Origin: Prostheceraeus crozeri
Taxonomy: Eukaryota > Platyhelminthes > Polycladida > Euryleptidae
Assembly: GCA_907163375.1 (NCBI GenBank)
Contig: CAJQUW010005555.1
Span: 124,001-188,000, forward strand
Reading direction: 5' to 3'
Length of the DNA: 64,000 bases
Below, in pieces: positions 45,446 through 54,953 of this stretch. Every line of letters begins with the position of its first letter. Position 1 is the first letter of the stretch. Position numbers and translations under genes: made by a program. The notes beneath the pieces were generated by a model. The model was not told where the DNA came from. It was given only the letters and a program-made list of their open reading frames with translations, and did not search any database.

Positions 45446-46844
45446 TTTCGTGCTCAACCTCAAGAGTATCTCCTTAAGCGCGTGATCATATTAAGGCAAC
45501 CTGCACTGGCAGAGCGAAGTCACGTAATCAAAGACAATGATTTCAATTAACTTTAAAAGATATAAATGGGTCCACGTCACTATTCAGATTCAATAAATAA
45601 AACATGAATTTGTGAATCATAAAATCATGCCGGTAGAAATTGATCTAAAAACTTGAAATTTCAGCTAAGAAAGCACGAATAATATCGCGACTTTTTCATG
45701 AAGACTTTCATTATAATACAATTCATGAAATTCCCTTGATAATCATTCTACCATTCTCTCATCCGAAGTTTGTTCGAATATAGATCGAGTGTCTTTATTC
45801 AATTGCCTGCCCATCTCGAATCTCGTTTGAATCGTTTTCAAAACCGAATCCATAAAATGGTATGTTCGCTGCCGAAAGACTTTCGAGCTACAGATTGCCC
45901 TTGCGGCAAGTTTCCACCACTCAAGCGTCGACGTGAAGAGGCTGCTGTCAAACTCTTCCATCTCTCTTCTAAGAACGAGAATCATATTCTCCACGGCATT
46001 ATGCCAGACATCTCATGTCGGTCCGGTCGTTATCTTCAGCCCTACAGTGCAACATCTAGACGTTTTAATTCGTTTGTACCTCATACATGTGCATTATTTG
46101 AAGGCATTCTTGTTCAGTGGAACTTTGCTTTCTTATTTCTATTTTTTGATATTTTATTGAAGTATACCCAAGTACCCAAGTGCACTATATGCCTATAGGA
46201 CTAAGTACTCTTTCATACTATACTCGTACATGTAATATATCAATCGTACATTGTTTCCAAAGTGTATTCATCAAGTGTTTTGTCAATGATTTTCATTCTC
46301 AATATAAATCATCTACTTCTACTTCTACTTCTAATCAGTTTGATTTCTTCTTAGTTAGGATGTATTTCAGCAAATATTCATTCCTTTTGATATCCAACTT
46401 GTTTCATACTACTTATGTAGGAGAGTCATCTCGGTAGTTTATAAAAAGTTTCCTGCTGAACCTCAAGAGAATCTTCTTAAGCGTGATCAGGCAACAGCTG
46501 CCACTGGCATGGCAAAATCACAGATTCAAAAACAATGATTTCATTTAACTTGAAAGATGTAAATGGGTCCACATCACTATTCAGATTCGAGAAATGAAAC
46601 ATGAATTTAGTGAATCATAAAATCAAGTCGGTGAAGATTGATTTTAAAACTTGACATTTCAGCCAAGAAAGCACGAATTATGCCGCGACTTTTTCATGAA
46701 GACTTTCATTATAATGTGGATCATGAAATTCCTTTAATAATCAGCTTGATTTCTCCTTAGTCACGATGATAATTAGCAAATATTCATTCCTTTTGATGTC
46801 CAACTTGCTTTATACTACTTGCAACGGGGAGTCATCTCGGTAGT
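45446..46844 (+). repeat. Tandem segmental duplication (~400 bp unit), first copy split by a LINE
   Basis: Copy 1 is 45446-45745 plus 46332-46438; copy 2 is 46449-46844. They share long runs such as AAATGGGTCCACATCACTAT, ATGAAGACTTTCATTATAAT and GAGTCATCTCGGTAGT, with roughly 85-90% identity. The LINE tail at 45746-46331 is absent from copy 2, so it came after the duplication or was not duplicated. Confidence 0.8.
45746..46331 (+). mobile_element. 5'-truncated LINE (CR1-like) with TTCTAC tail
   Basis: The frame 45770-46198 gives the C-terminal end of a non-LTR RT: ESRLNRFQNRIHKMVCSLPK, PLKRRREEAAVKLFHLS, HILHGIMPDISCRSGR and TSRRFNSFVPHTCALF. It ends in a TTCTAC microsatellite tail. A 6-bp target duplication TAATCA flanks it (45740-45745 and 46332-46337). 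Only the last 0.6 kb of the element was inserted. Confidence 0.75.
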
Positions 46845-47099
46845 ATCTAAATTGGCAAATTTTGACCTTTTTCAAAAGTGCTCAAATAGTTTTTTGGACC
46901 ACGGGAACGTGATCTCCGCAAAAAATTGAATCTTTTGATCTAAAAATTTTCACTGTATACAGATACCTTTTTCAGTCGACACTCTACCTACATATCACTA
47001 CTCTATGTGTTGGTTCGTCCAATGAGCAATTTCAAAAAAAAGGTTGTTCACGGACGATCTGTTTGAAAAATAAAGATAGTATTATTATACAATATTTAC

Positions 47100-48640
47100 C
47101 TAATGTTACCAGATAGGAATACAGTGCTTTAGTGAACTTAAAGCGAAACGACTCTCGAATTGTTCTTCGAGCCGAAAAGGGGAATTCTACGGTTGTGATG
47201 GATTCCGATGATTACCACGCATCCGTTGATCTCCTCAACGACAGTGACACGTACGCAAGATTAAAGAAGAATCCTCCGAAATCCAGTGAAAGAGGTTTAA
47301 ATGTTCTTCTTCTGCAATTGAAAAGGTGTGGAAAGTTTGAGAATAGCACATACTTCCAACTTCGCAGTAGTGACGCGTTATGTGCGCGGATTTATGGCCT
47401 CCCGAAGCTCCATAAAGACAATATTCCTCATCGTCCAATTGTGTCTTTCGTGAATTCAGCAACTTATGAAATCTCCAGATATTTGTGGAACTTAATTATA
47501 CCTTTAGTGAATAAATCACGAATTTATTCATCAATTTCGAATTTGTTGATTTTGTTAGTCAAATTGAATGTCGACCATCATGTGATGTGAAGATTCTTTT
47601 TATATAAGTTCCAGTCGATTTGGCTGTGAAAGTAATGGAATAGAGATTGACTCAAGATTCTACATCAGACCAGCGCACTTGGCTTTCTGTTTCTGATATT
47701 CTTGTCTTGCATTGCTTGAATTTTGCGTGAATAACACATACTTGTACTTTGTTTACAGAAATTTATATCATAGTCAGACATTTGGATGCTCTATGGACAG
47801 TCCAATATTCGTTGTTTTAGCTAATCTTGCTTTGGAGAATGTTGAAAATCGCATTTTCACAATTAAGTCATGCATTATTTTGGGGTAGGTACGTGGATGA
47901 CACGTGGGTTGTATTGCCAGAGTAGAAAGCAGGGATGCGGAGTCCTATCATTTTGATAGGACTCCGACTCCGGGGGTTGATAGGACTCCGGCTTTTGATA
48001 GCACTCCGACTCCGGGTGGCAAGTATGTAAAGCCTAGTTTTTTGAAAATAGGCTAGTAACCTACATCATAGATCATTATAGACTTACTTGAACCTATCTT
48101 TAGTGATCATTGCTGCATCAATTATCAATCATTTTCGATGAAAGTTTATCAAATTTCGCTTTAAGTTGGGTGCATACGACTTGGCTCCTCGCTTCCTTTG
48201 TTTGTATTATATGTCGGGTCTAGTTATGGGCCGGAGTCCGGAGTCCTATCAATTGATAGGACTCCGACTCCGACTACGACTCAGACTCCGCATCCCTGGT
48301 AGAAAGTTTCATTATTTAAGGAATTTATTAATAATATTGAGGAATCTGTTTCCTTCAGCGTTGAGCAAGAAAAATATTGTTTTATCTCTTTTTCGGTGTT
48401 AATTAATCCTTGTACTGATTATTCTTTTCGAGTATCTCTTGTTAACAAGTCCACCAACTCAAATTGTTTTCTACCTTATCATTCTCATAATCCATTGTGC
48501 CATAAACTGTCGGTTGTCATGAGTCTTACTAAACGTTCGAGCATCATACCGGTATGTTCAGATTAGGCTCAAAGACTTTCTCAAATGAATAGTGCGAATG
48601 ATTTGCTGGCGTTTAATGGCTATCCTAGCTGAAGTTGTTT
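47100..48640 (+). pseudogene. Penelope-like reverse transcriptase relic
   Basis: VLRAEKGNSTVVMDSDDYHA, then CARIYGLPKLHKDNIPHRPI with VSFVNSATYEISRYL, then in other frames FGCSMDSPIFVVLANLALEN and GRYVDDTWVVLP (catalytic YVDD), and after the inserted hAT MITE NCFLPYHSHNPLCHKLSVVM. This is the Penelope RT order. There are several frameshifts. Between about 47590 and 47750 the reading is lost. Dead copy. Confidence 0.8.
47930..48298. mobile_element. hAT MITE, 369 bp, inserted in the Penelope relic
   Basis: Ends CAGGGATGCGGAGTCCTATC and GACTCCGCATCCCTG, with a perfect 8-bp target duplication GTAGAAAG (47922-47929 and 48299-48306). Internal repeats of ATAGGACTCCGACTCCG lie near both ends. It interrupts the Penelope RT just after its YVDD block. 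Confidence 0.93.
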
Positions 48641-50259
48641 GTCGCGAAGCCAATTATAAGAAGTGCAGCATAATAATTAGAGCGGTCATTACCTAGAAAT
48701 TTTGGACAGTTAAATATCTATGCAATTGCATCATAGAAATATTGTTATGCCAAGTGTTGTAGGTTCATCTTTCACGTCACAGACGTAGACACGATAACGC
48801 ATGCACAATCTGTTTGCACACAATGTCACATGATGAGCTTGTATAAATTTAAAATTTGAACTACATGATATCTCAGATGACACCACGATTTGTGACACTA
48901 TGCATATAAAAAAGATAGCAATGCCACATGCAGGGGCGTCGTTACAGGGGATGTGGGGTTCAACACCCCCCTGACTGTCGGTAGAATACCGCTTGTTGGT
49001 AGGATGAGGAATTTTTATGTTATCGCATATCGGCCATTTGATTAATTTTGTGGCAATTTCTAAATTCCTTCAGTGTTTTGCTTTCTTTAATTGTGAATAT
49101 GTGTCCAGCAGATAGGTAATACTTTTCTCTGTGGTAAGCGGTACTCCGGAATGGCATTTTCTTTCGATATCAATAATTCTTCAGTAATGCGTAAAACTGA
49201 TTGGTTCACAATGCCATATTTGAATGTGATTGGTTTAACAAGACATTAGTAAAACTTCGTTAGTTCAAAATAGTCTTTCGTGTTTTCATGCCTAAACAAG
49301 TTGCAATGAACTTCCCTCTGCACTTCAATGTTGGCCAGCAATAGCCGGCATTGGTGAACACTTTGAACAGCTACTTTGTTTGATTAAATGCTGTGACAAA
49401 ATTAACTGAGTACAATCCTTTTAAAGTCATAACATGTTTCTTCTAAAATCCGCTGGATCAGTTGAAACACCCTGTATATCCCATTTCCAATTCCATGAGT
49501 TACTTAAACATGCCGGGGTTTAAGGAAACCATTAAAACAATCCATAGCAAGCAATGATTCACAGCGAGTGCACGTAATGACATTGAATGCTCCACAACAA
49601 TAATATGAGAAACTCATTTAATGATTACTAAAACAAGTGCGAATTAAACACTGCGCTTTGGAACCCGAAGAGATATAAATTGAGCACTGATATTTTCGTT
49701 CTCAAAGACTACTAGATTTTGGACCTCATTTTTAGTCGTAGCTCTCTTTTTAGAACTCTTTTTAGCACTTATTTGGAACTTCATGAAGAACAGTGATATA
49801 AAGTGCTACAAATTTGTATGCTATTACGATGTTGTATTTCCTTTGATCGACTAAACAATTTATTCTAGAAGGAATGTCGTCAACGGTCGATCGACCGGTT
49901 GACAATCAAACTTTATAGCCGGGGCAGTCCATTCTAACGCTAATGAGTGCATTGACAATTACTTTTCATTTCCCATAGTAAACCAATCTTTTTCCTTTGT
50001 TTCCTATGCCCCTTATGTCCGTGTAATGACATTCATATACCATGTACACATTATACATAAAACTAATGTATTTCAATGTACTTTATAGGTTTTAAATAAA
50101 TGTAATTGATGTGGAAGAACAGCGTATTTGAGGATCTGAGATTTGCAATTTCATCAGCCATTTTACATGTTCAACGGTCCAAGTTATGGAGTCAGGTGAA
50201 ACCAGATGTTCAGTTATGATTTGTCCTTCACAGTGAAGACTTGTCCTGATATCATAGTC
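48641..50259. other. Non-coding stretch, nothing recognised
   Basis: No gene recognised. CAGGGGCGTCGTTACAGGGG at 48933 resembles the start of a transposon of hAT or similar type, but no partner end was found. Confidence 0.35.
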
Positions 50260-50871
50260 TAATATCTGGCTTCCCCTCTCTCTGGTATATACCCGATGGG
50301 GCTAAGTATCAGTCCGGGAGAACTTCAACGACAATTGGAAGAAATTCTCTATCCGTTGCGTCAACAGTGTTGTGTGTCTTGGATCCACGTCGACGACATC
50401 TTAATCATAGCAAAAACTACACGAATCTACCTCATTATCCGACGATTGCTACAGAGACTCAAGACGGCAGGTTTTATAGTGAACAAACAAAAATCCATCC
50501 TCAAACACACGAGTACTATTACTTACCTAGGAATGGAAATCAAGATCAGAAAGCAGACTTTTGGACCCACTAAACAGCATGTGACACACGCAAAACATCT
50601 CATCGCTAAAGCCACGATTAATCCACCCAGACCAAGATCAAAACACGACCAGACCTACCGGGGATACTTGGCCTTCATACTGTCCGTAGCGCTACCAATC
50701 TACGCAATTTTGAAATTACCATGGAAACATCTATCTACACTCTTCCATCTGCTGCTCAAGTATAATCATCTCTCACAACGCATGCGGGTGAGGGCCACAT
50801 CGGTGGCCTTCGTCGACGCCACCCCATCGCGATTAGCAATCTATGCAGACTGTATAAGTAATATAATATAG
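50260..50871 (+). pseudogene. RT/RNase H relic with hepadnavirus-like motifs
   Basis: Open for over 190 codons. Order: IYPMGLSISP (fingers/palm block), catalytic SWIHVDDILIIAK, thumb AGFIVNKQKSILKH and TYLGMEIK, connection YRGYLAFILSVALPIYAIL, then SVAFVDATPSRLAIY. PMG..SP, xxDD and F(A/V)DATP about 140 residues further is the hepadnavirus and nackednavirus pattern; LTR and DIRS elements usually have PFG and TDAS. It ends exactly where Polinton copy B begins, so the Polinton probably inserted into it or cut it. Fossil fragment; family call uncertain. Confidence 0.55.
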
Positions 50872-51257
50872 GCCGTTCCAGAACACCCAATAATTTGAAA
50901 AATCCAAAATTAACATACCTGCAAAATCAGCCCCAAAATGGCACAAATCAAAACCCTACCTGAGGTAAACCTTGAACTAAATGCAAAATTAGACCCCCTC
51001 CTGAAATTTGTCACAGAAATGTTAAAAATGGGGTCCTCCCAAAACACCCAATAATTTGAAAAATCCAAAATTAACATACCTGCAAAATCAGCCCAAAATG
51101 CCCAAAATTAACTACCCTACCTGGAAAATCAGCCCCAAAATGCAAAAATAGGGACCTCTTGAAATTTAGCAAATCAAAATGCAAAATTAGGGTCCTCTTG
51201 AAATTTAGCAAATCAAAATACAAAAATAGGGGCCTCCTGAAATTTACAGTTACAAAA
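50872..51257. repeat. Polinton terminal repeat zone (copy B)
   Basis: Contains two copies of a block beginning ACACCCAATAATTTGAAAAA (about 50884 and 51043) with the following AACATACCTGCAAAATCAGC, then three degenerate units of about 45 bp with CTTGAAATTTAGCAAATC and AAAATAGGG. The same words, inverted, stand at the end of copy A (5290-5625). The outer border near 50870 is set by where this similarity starts. Confidence 0.75.
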
Positions 51258-51614
51258 ATGAATATGAACAAAAATATTCATTTAAAAATGGAAAATGTAA
51301 AAACAAAAGAACCATCAGCCCCTTTATATCCTTCATTAGCATATGAAATGGATAAAGCAAAACACAAAGATAGAGTCAGGTACATGAAAGATAAGGAGAC
51401 ACAACTATTGTTAAAACTAGAACATTATAATAAATTAAGAAAAAGATTGACTATAGTGAAGAATGTAACACAAGGAGTTGGAGTATTCTTAACAATGTCT
51501 TTAGGCGCTCTCACTATTGTCATTTCATCTGGCGTTCTTACAATTCCTGTTGTTGCTACAGCTTTAACAGGTACAGGTGTTTTTAAAACGTCACTTGCAA
51601 CAGTGAAACAATGA
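51258..51614 (+). CDS. Small Polinton membrane protein with PSAP and LYPSL motifs (copy B)
   Basis: 118 residues from the ATG at 51258. A charged N-terminal part (MNMNKNIHLKMENVK) is followed by EPSAPLYPSL (about residues 19-28), a Lys/Glu-rich helix (KETQLLLKLEHYNKLRKR) and a long hydrophobic C-terminal region (VGVFLTMSLGALTIVIS, then LTIPVVATALTG) that can form one or two membrane spans. PSAP is the TSG101-binding and LYPxL the ALIX-binding late-domain type. The role is unknown; membrane handling of the particle is an inference. Frames upstream of the ATG are just the terminal repeat. Confidence 0.65.
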   Translation: MNMNKNIHLKMENVKTKEPSAPLYPSLAYEMDKAKHKDRVRYMKDKETQLLLKLEHYNKLRKRLTIVKNVTQGVGVFLTMSLGALTIVISSGVLTIPVVATALTGTGVFKTSLATVKQ

Positions 51615-51769
51615 ATTCATGAAACAAAACGGTTGCTATCCGCACTTAATCAAAAGATAAGGAGTGATGATTGAAGAGAGAGAGATTTATTGTTCTCGCA
51701 AAGGAAAACAAATAACAGCTTTTCCATAAAATTATTGTGAATAGCGCAATCTTGTCATTTCAATTTACG

Positions 51770-51875
51770 CATCGGTAAAATTTTGACAGTTCAATTTACG
51801 CGTCGGTAAAATTTTGACAGTTCAATTTACGCGTCGGTAAAATTTTGACAGTTCAATTTACGCCTACGTAAATTA
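51770..51875. repeat. 32-bp tandem repeat in Polinton spacer
   Basis: Four units of CAATTTACGCGTCGGTAAAA followed by TTTTGACAGTT, the last one altered (CGCCTACGTAAA). It lies between the membrane protein and the protease, where copy A has the unrelated 130-bp repeat. The rest of 51615-52284 is AT-rich without a gene. Confidence 0.85.
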
Positions 51876-52284
51876 TTTTCAGAATCAGGTTTTAAAGTGA
51901 GTTTTGCAAATGCAAATGCGTTCACAAAATCCATTTAGCGTTTCCTCTCTCCGCATGAATTGATTAAAAGTAGTTGCTATTGTGAACTCATGGATTGACA
52001 ATAAAAGCAATTCTTCTTCTAAATTTAGAACGCATAAACTCCGATATGCAAGATAGTTGTTATAGCAATTTTAAACAATCCCTTTTATTAACGGATGAAG
52101 TTCATGAAGAAAATGGAAATCTGTAAAACAATGTAGATTAGAATAATTATAATATAATCATTTCAAATCGAATAACTAGTAAAGTAAGTCATCATTATGA
52201 GACAGTTTTAAATCAATTCCCCCTTTTCTCACATTTCTTCTCCTGGAGGGGGATCCTACAAGAAATTTATTTATTTATTATAAA

Positions 52285-52713
52285 ATGAGTAACATAAAAT
52301 ACTTACTAAAACAATACGGTAAACAAACAACTACAAACTTTCATCTAGAGAAAATGGCTAAACAATTAGGAATAAGGAATTTCCACGTCTTAATGCGTGA
52401 CGAATTATGTCAACTAAAAAATAAAAATAATGTAAATTTCATAACGTATCTTCACACTTCAGACCAAAACGGCGTACATTGGTCAGCGGGGCATAGAAAT
52501 AAAAATGGGGATAATTACTACTTCGACTCTTATGGATTGCCTCCAACAAATGAAGTCAAAGAATTACTTGGAACTGGAATTTATAATACATTTCAAATTC
52601 AGAAACCAGGAACAACTTACTGTGGTCAATTATGTTTATATGTTTTGTATAAATTACAAAAAGGAGTACCATTTCTTGATATTATGTTAGAATTGAATAA
52701 AGAAATTGATTAA
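52285..52713 (+). CDS. Adenain-like cysteine protease (copy B)
   Basis: 142 residues, short for the adenain family (about 200). The catalytic triad is readable: His65 in GVHWSAGH, Asp81 in YYFDSYGLPP and Cys117 in TYCGQLC. The fold group is the Ulp1/adenovirus maturation protease used by Polintons to process capsid precursors. It is the only gene on the plus strand in this half and faces the PLA2-integrase gene tail to tail, with about 95 bp between the two stops. The same gene is split by a mariner in copy A. Confidence 0.9.
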   Translation: MSNIKYLLKQYGKQTTTNFHLEKMAKQLGIRNFHVLMRDELCQLKNKNNVNFITYLHTSDQNGVHWSAGHRNKNGDNYYFDSYGLPPTNEVKELLGTGIYNTFQIQKPGTTYCGQLCLYVLYKLQKGVPFLDIMLELNKEID

Positions 52714-52809
52714 GGGAATTTAATTGCCGAAAAACGTTAGTATCAATTAGTGTAATTAAAGTTCAAAAACGAAGCTAGCTAAAGCGGCACCTAAAGATCA
52801 AAGCTCGCT

Positions 52810-54120
52810 TCATTGTAATTCATTTTGATAAAATCGGCCTCTGATATCTTCATCATCTAAATCTTTAATTTCATAAGTAATAGGATAAGTTTGATTTATT
52901 TTACAAATTTCAAATATCTCTTTCGTCCAATAGCCAACAAAGCCTTTTTCAAATTTATTCTTATATTTAAATATTCGTACCCTATCTCCAATTTTAAATT
53001 TCGGCTTACGTTTCTGTACATTCGGATTATTCTCATTCGAATAATTATTTTCGAATATTTTCTTTCGTATTAAACCAGGGTCGTCAGAAGCATTCTTTGG
53101 GGTTTCTTCAATACCTGAATGAACTTTATTATTGTACTCATCTACAATTCCTGGTAATATTTTTAACCATTTCTGATTTCCTTGCTGAGTAAATTTTTTG
53201 AAGATCTTACCTTTTAGCGTTCTATTAAAGCGCTCTATTACTACAGCTTTTCCTGCATTTTCTGTGGAATAAACAGTTTCAAATAGTGGCTTTACGTTTC
53301 TATTGTAAAACTCGGACCCTTTATCAACGAATAGCTTCTTTGGTGTTCTATTATTTTCTTTAAAGATTTCTTCAAACGCATATTTAACTGACAGACCACT
53401 TTTGTTTTTTAAAGGCTTTACCCAAGCATATCGTGTATATAAATCTATAACGGCCAATGCGTACTTGAACCCTCTTTCATTAGGCATATTTATTAGATCA
53501 GCACTCCAAATATCATCTTTATTAAATACTTCTACTTTCAATAGATATTTCGGCTTTCTGTATTCCCTATGAATTTCAGACGCATAGCGGCTTGGGTCAT
53601 TCGACATTTCGGACGCGTAGGTTCGAGCGTTGCTCTCAGACAGCTTTGCTGTCGTTTCATCTATCCCCTGGCCAAAAAGCATTTTTGCTTGTAAAGCTTT
53701 CTTAACAAACATTCTTTCAATTCTTTCTCTAAAGGAAGGATTCTGAATACCATCTAATTCTTGTATCATTGTCCTATCAGCTACATGTCGAGAACTTAGG
53801 TCATGATTTCGATAAGCTAAATCATGTCGGTAAGCCGCGGCATCTACTCTATTTATTGGTTTACTATTTTCTCTAGGTGTGTTATCATCGTTTAATCTTA
53901 AATCTAATCTTGTGCCGGGGCCAGTAAAATTATGATTTGGAATATGTTTTTCACCTTTATACTTTGCCCAAATAAAGCCAGGAAAGTTTTCTAATGCTTT
54001 TTGTATATCACCTCCGGTGTGGTGAGAATTTGAGGTTCTATGTACTTTTAAGAGATAATCCGTTAGATCTAGATTTGAAATCCTTAAGTTATTCAAATTC
54101 AAGGAATGCACTTCGCTCAT
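52810..54120 (-). CDS. Phospholipase A2-integrase fusion protein (copy B)
   Basis: 436 residues. Residues about 45-125 form a parvovirus VP1-type phospholipase A2: calcium loop FTGPGTRLD (65-73), catalytic His-Asp in AAYRHDLAY (99-100), and the downstream helix SSRHVADRTMIQEL. Residues about 200-330 are the retroviral-type integrase core: Asp in WSADLINM (near 207), Asp in FVDKGSEF (near 266), Glu in VIERFNR (near 296). Then comes an SH3-like C-terminal domain (KIGDRVRIFKYKNKFEKGF, YWTKEIFEI). PLA2 would act on membranes during entry, integrase on DNA; one reading frame joins both, and copy A shows the same order. Confidence 0.9.
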   Translation of the reverse strand: MSEVHSLNLNNLRISNLDLTDYLLKVHRTSNSHHTGGDIQKALENFPGFIWAKYKGEKHIPNHNFTGPGTRLDLRLNDDNTPRENSKPINRVDAAAYRHDLAYRNHDLSSRHVADRTMIQELDGIQNPSFRERIERMFVKKALQAKMLFGQGIDETTAKLSESNARTYASEMSNDPSRYASEIHREYRKPKYLLKVEVFNKDDIWSADLINMPNERGFKYALAVIDLYTRYAWVKPLKNKSGLSVKYAFEEIFKENNRTPKKLFVDKGSEFYNRNVKPLFETVYSTENAGKAVVIERFNRTLKGKIFKKFTQQGNQKWLKILPGIVDEYNNKVHSGIEETPKNASDDPGLIRKKIFENNYSNENNPNVQKRKPKFKIGDRVRIFKYKNKFEKGFVGYWTKEIFEICKINQTYPITYEIKDLDDEDIRGRFYQNELQ

Positions 54121-54136
54121 TTTTAAAGATTAATTT

Positions 54137-54601
54137 TTAACGTACCATACTAGGATTTAGATATATGCCAGATCCGTCTTTTGTTTCTTTTATTTCAATC
54201 AAATCATCAATATTGTGTAGGACATTTTTAAGAACTCGTTTCCCTTCATTAGCTAAATTTAATTTACTAATAAAATTATCTACTATTCCCTCACCTCTTG
54301 CCGCTTTCTCTAACTCCCTATTATGACGTTTTTGCTCTTCTAATGCTGCCTTCTCTGATTTATTTTTATTTACTGCCTGGACAATACCAGCTGTCCCGCC
54401 TGCAACACTTCCTGCTGCTGCTATACCACCTATTATTAGTGGAATTAATGGGAGAATCCCGCCATTCTTTTCTTCTTGTAATTTAATCTTGTCGATCGTT
54501 GGTCTACTTATGTAATACTTCTTTTTGTCAATCGTAATAGTTTTAGGGGTATTTTTGTCAATGATGTTACGTAGTTTTAATTCAACCGTTTCATTCTTCA
54601 T
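54137..54601 (-). CDS. Small hydrophobic virion-type protein (copy B)
   Basis: 154 residues. A basic N-terminal part (ITIDKKKYYISRPTIDKIKL), a Gly/Ala-rich hydrophobic segment (PLIPLIIGGIAAAGSVAGG), a charged helix (KSEKAALEEQKRHNRELEKA) and a conserved end YLNPSMVR. It resembles in layout the small adenovirus-type core or membrane-active proteins. Starts 16 bases before the integrase gene on the same strand, so probably co-transcribed. Function inferred from place and composition only. Confidence 0.65.
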   Translation of the reverse strand: MKNETVELKLRNIIDKNTPKTITIDKKKYYISRPTIDKIKLQEEKNGGILPLIPLIIGGIAAAGSVAGGTAGIVQAVNKNKSEKAALEEQKRHNRELEKAARGEGIVDNFISKLNLANEGKRVLKNVLHNIDDLIEIKETKDGSGIYLNPSMVR

Positions 54602-54639
54602 TTTTTAACAAAAAATTTATAGTCTTGGGCTTAGCCGTT

Positions 54640-54910
54640 CACTTTTGTTCAGAGGGTTTAGCCTATCACTTTTTTGTTCAGGTTACTAACCTATCGGAGA
54701 GAAGCTCCTCTGGCTTTAGCCGAACGGACCAAAGGTCCTCTGCCTTTAGCCGATCGGACCAAAGCTCCTAAGGTTACTAACCTATAGAACTTTGTTAAGA
54801 GGCTTCAGCCGATCGGACCAAGGGTCCTCAGGTTATTAACCAATCGGAGCGAAGCTCCTCTGCCTTTAGCCGATCGGACCAAAGGTCCTCAGGTTACTAA
54901 CCTATCCTAA
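54640..54910. repeat. Triloop-hairpin array between capsid and small protein genes
   Basis: About 60-bp units built from perfect tiny hairpins: GGACC-AAA-GGTCC (54726-54738 and 54876-54888), GGAGC-GAA-GCTCC (54846-54858) and AGGTT-ACT-AACCT (three times), linked by CTGCCTTTAGCCGATC. It lies downstream of the capsid gene. It could act as RNA 3'-end signals; that is inference. Confidence 0.85.
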
Positions 54911-54953
54911 CCATCTTTCCATTAAGAATTTCAATAGAATATTCGGCGTCTTC

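Noticed and set aside
45446-46844. LTR pair around a retroelement
   Set aside because: The direct repeats continue on the far side of the inner sequence, which is a LINE tail with its own target duplication; no LTR features or retroviral genes lie between.
51770-51875. CRISPR-like array of 32-bp units
   Set aside because: The units are directly adjacent without unique spacers; it is a plain tandem repeat in a Polinton.
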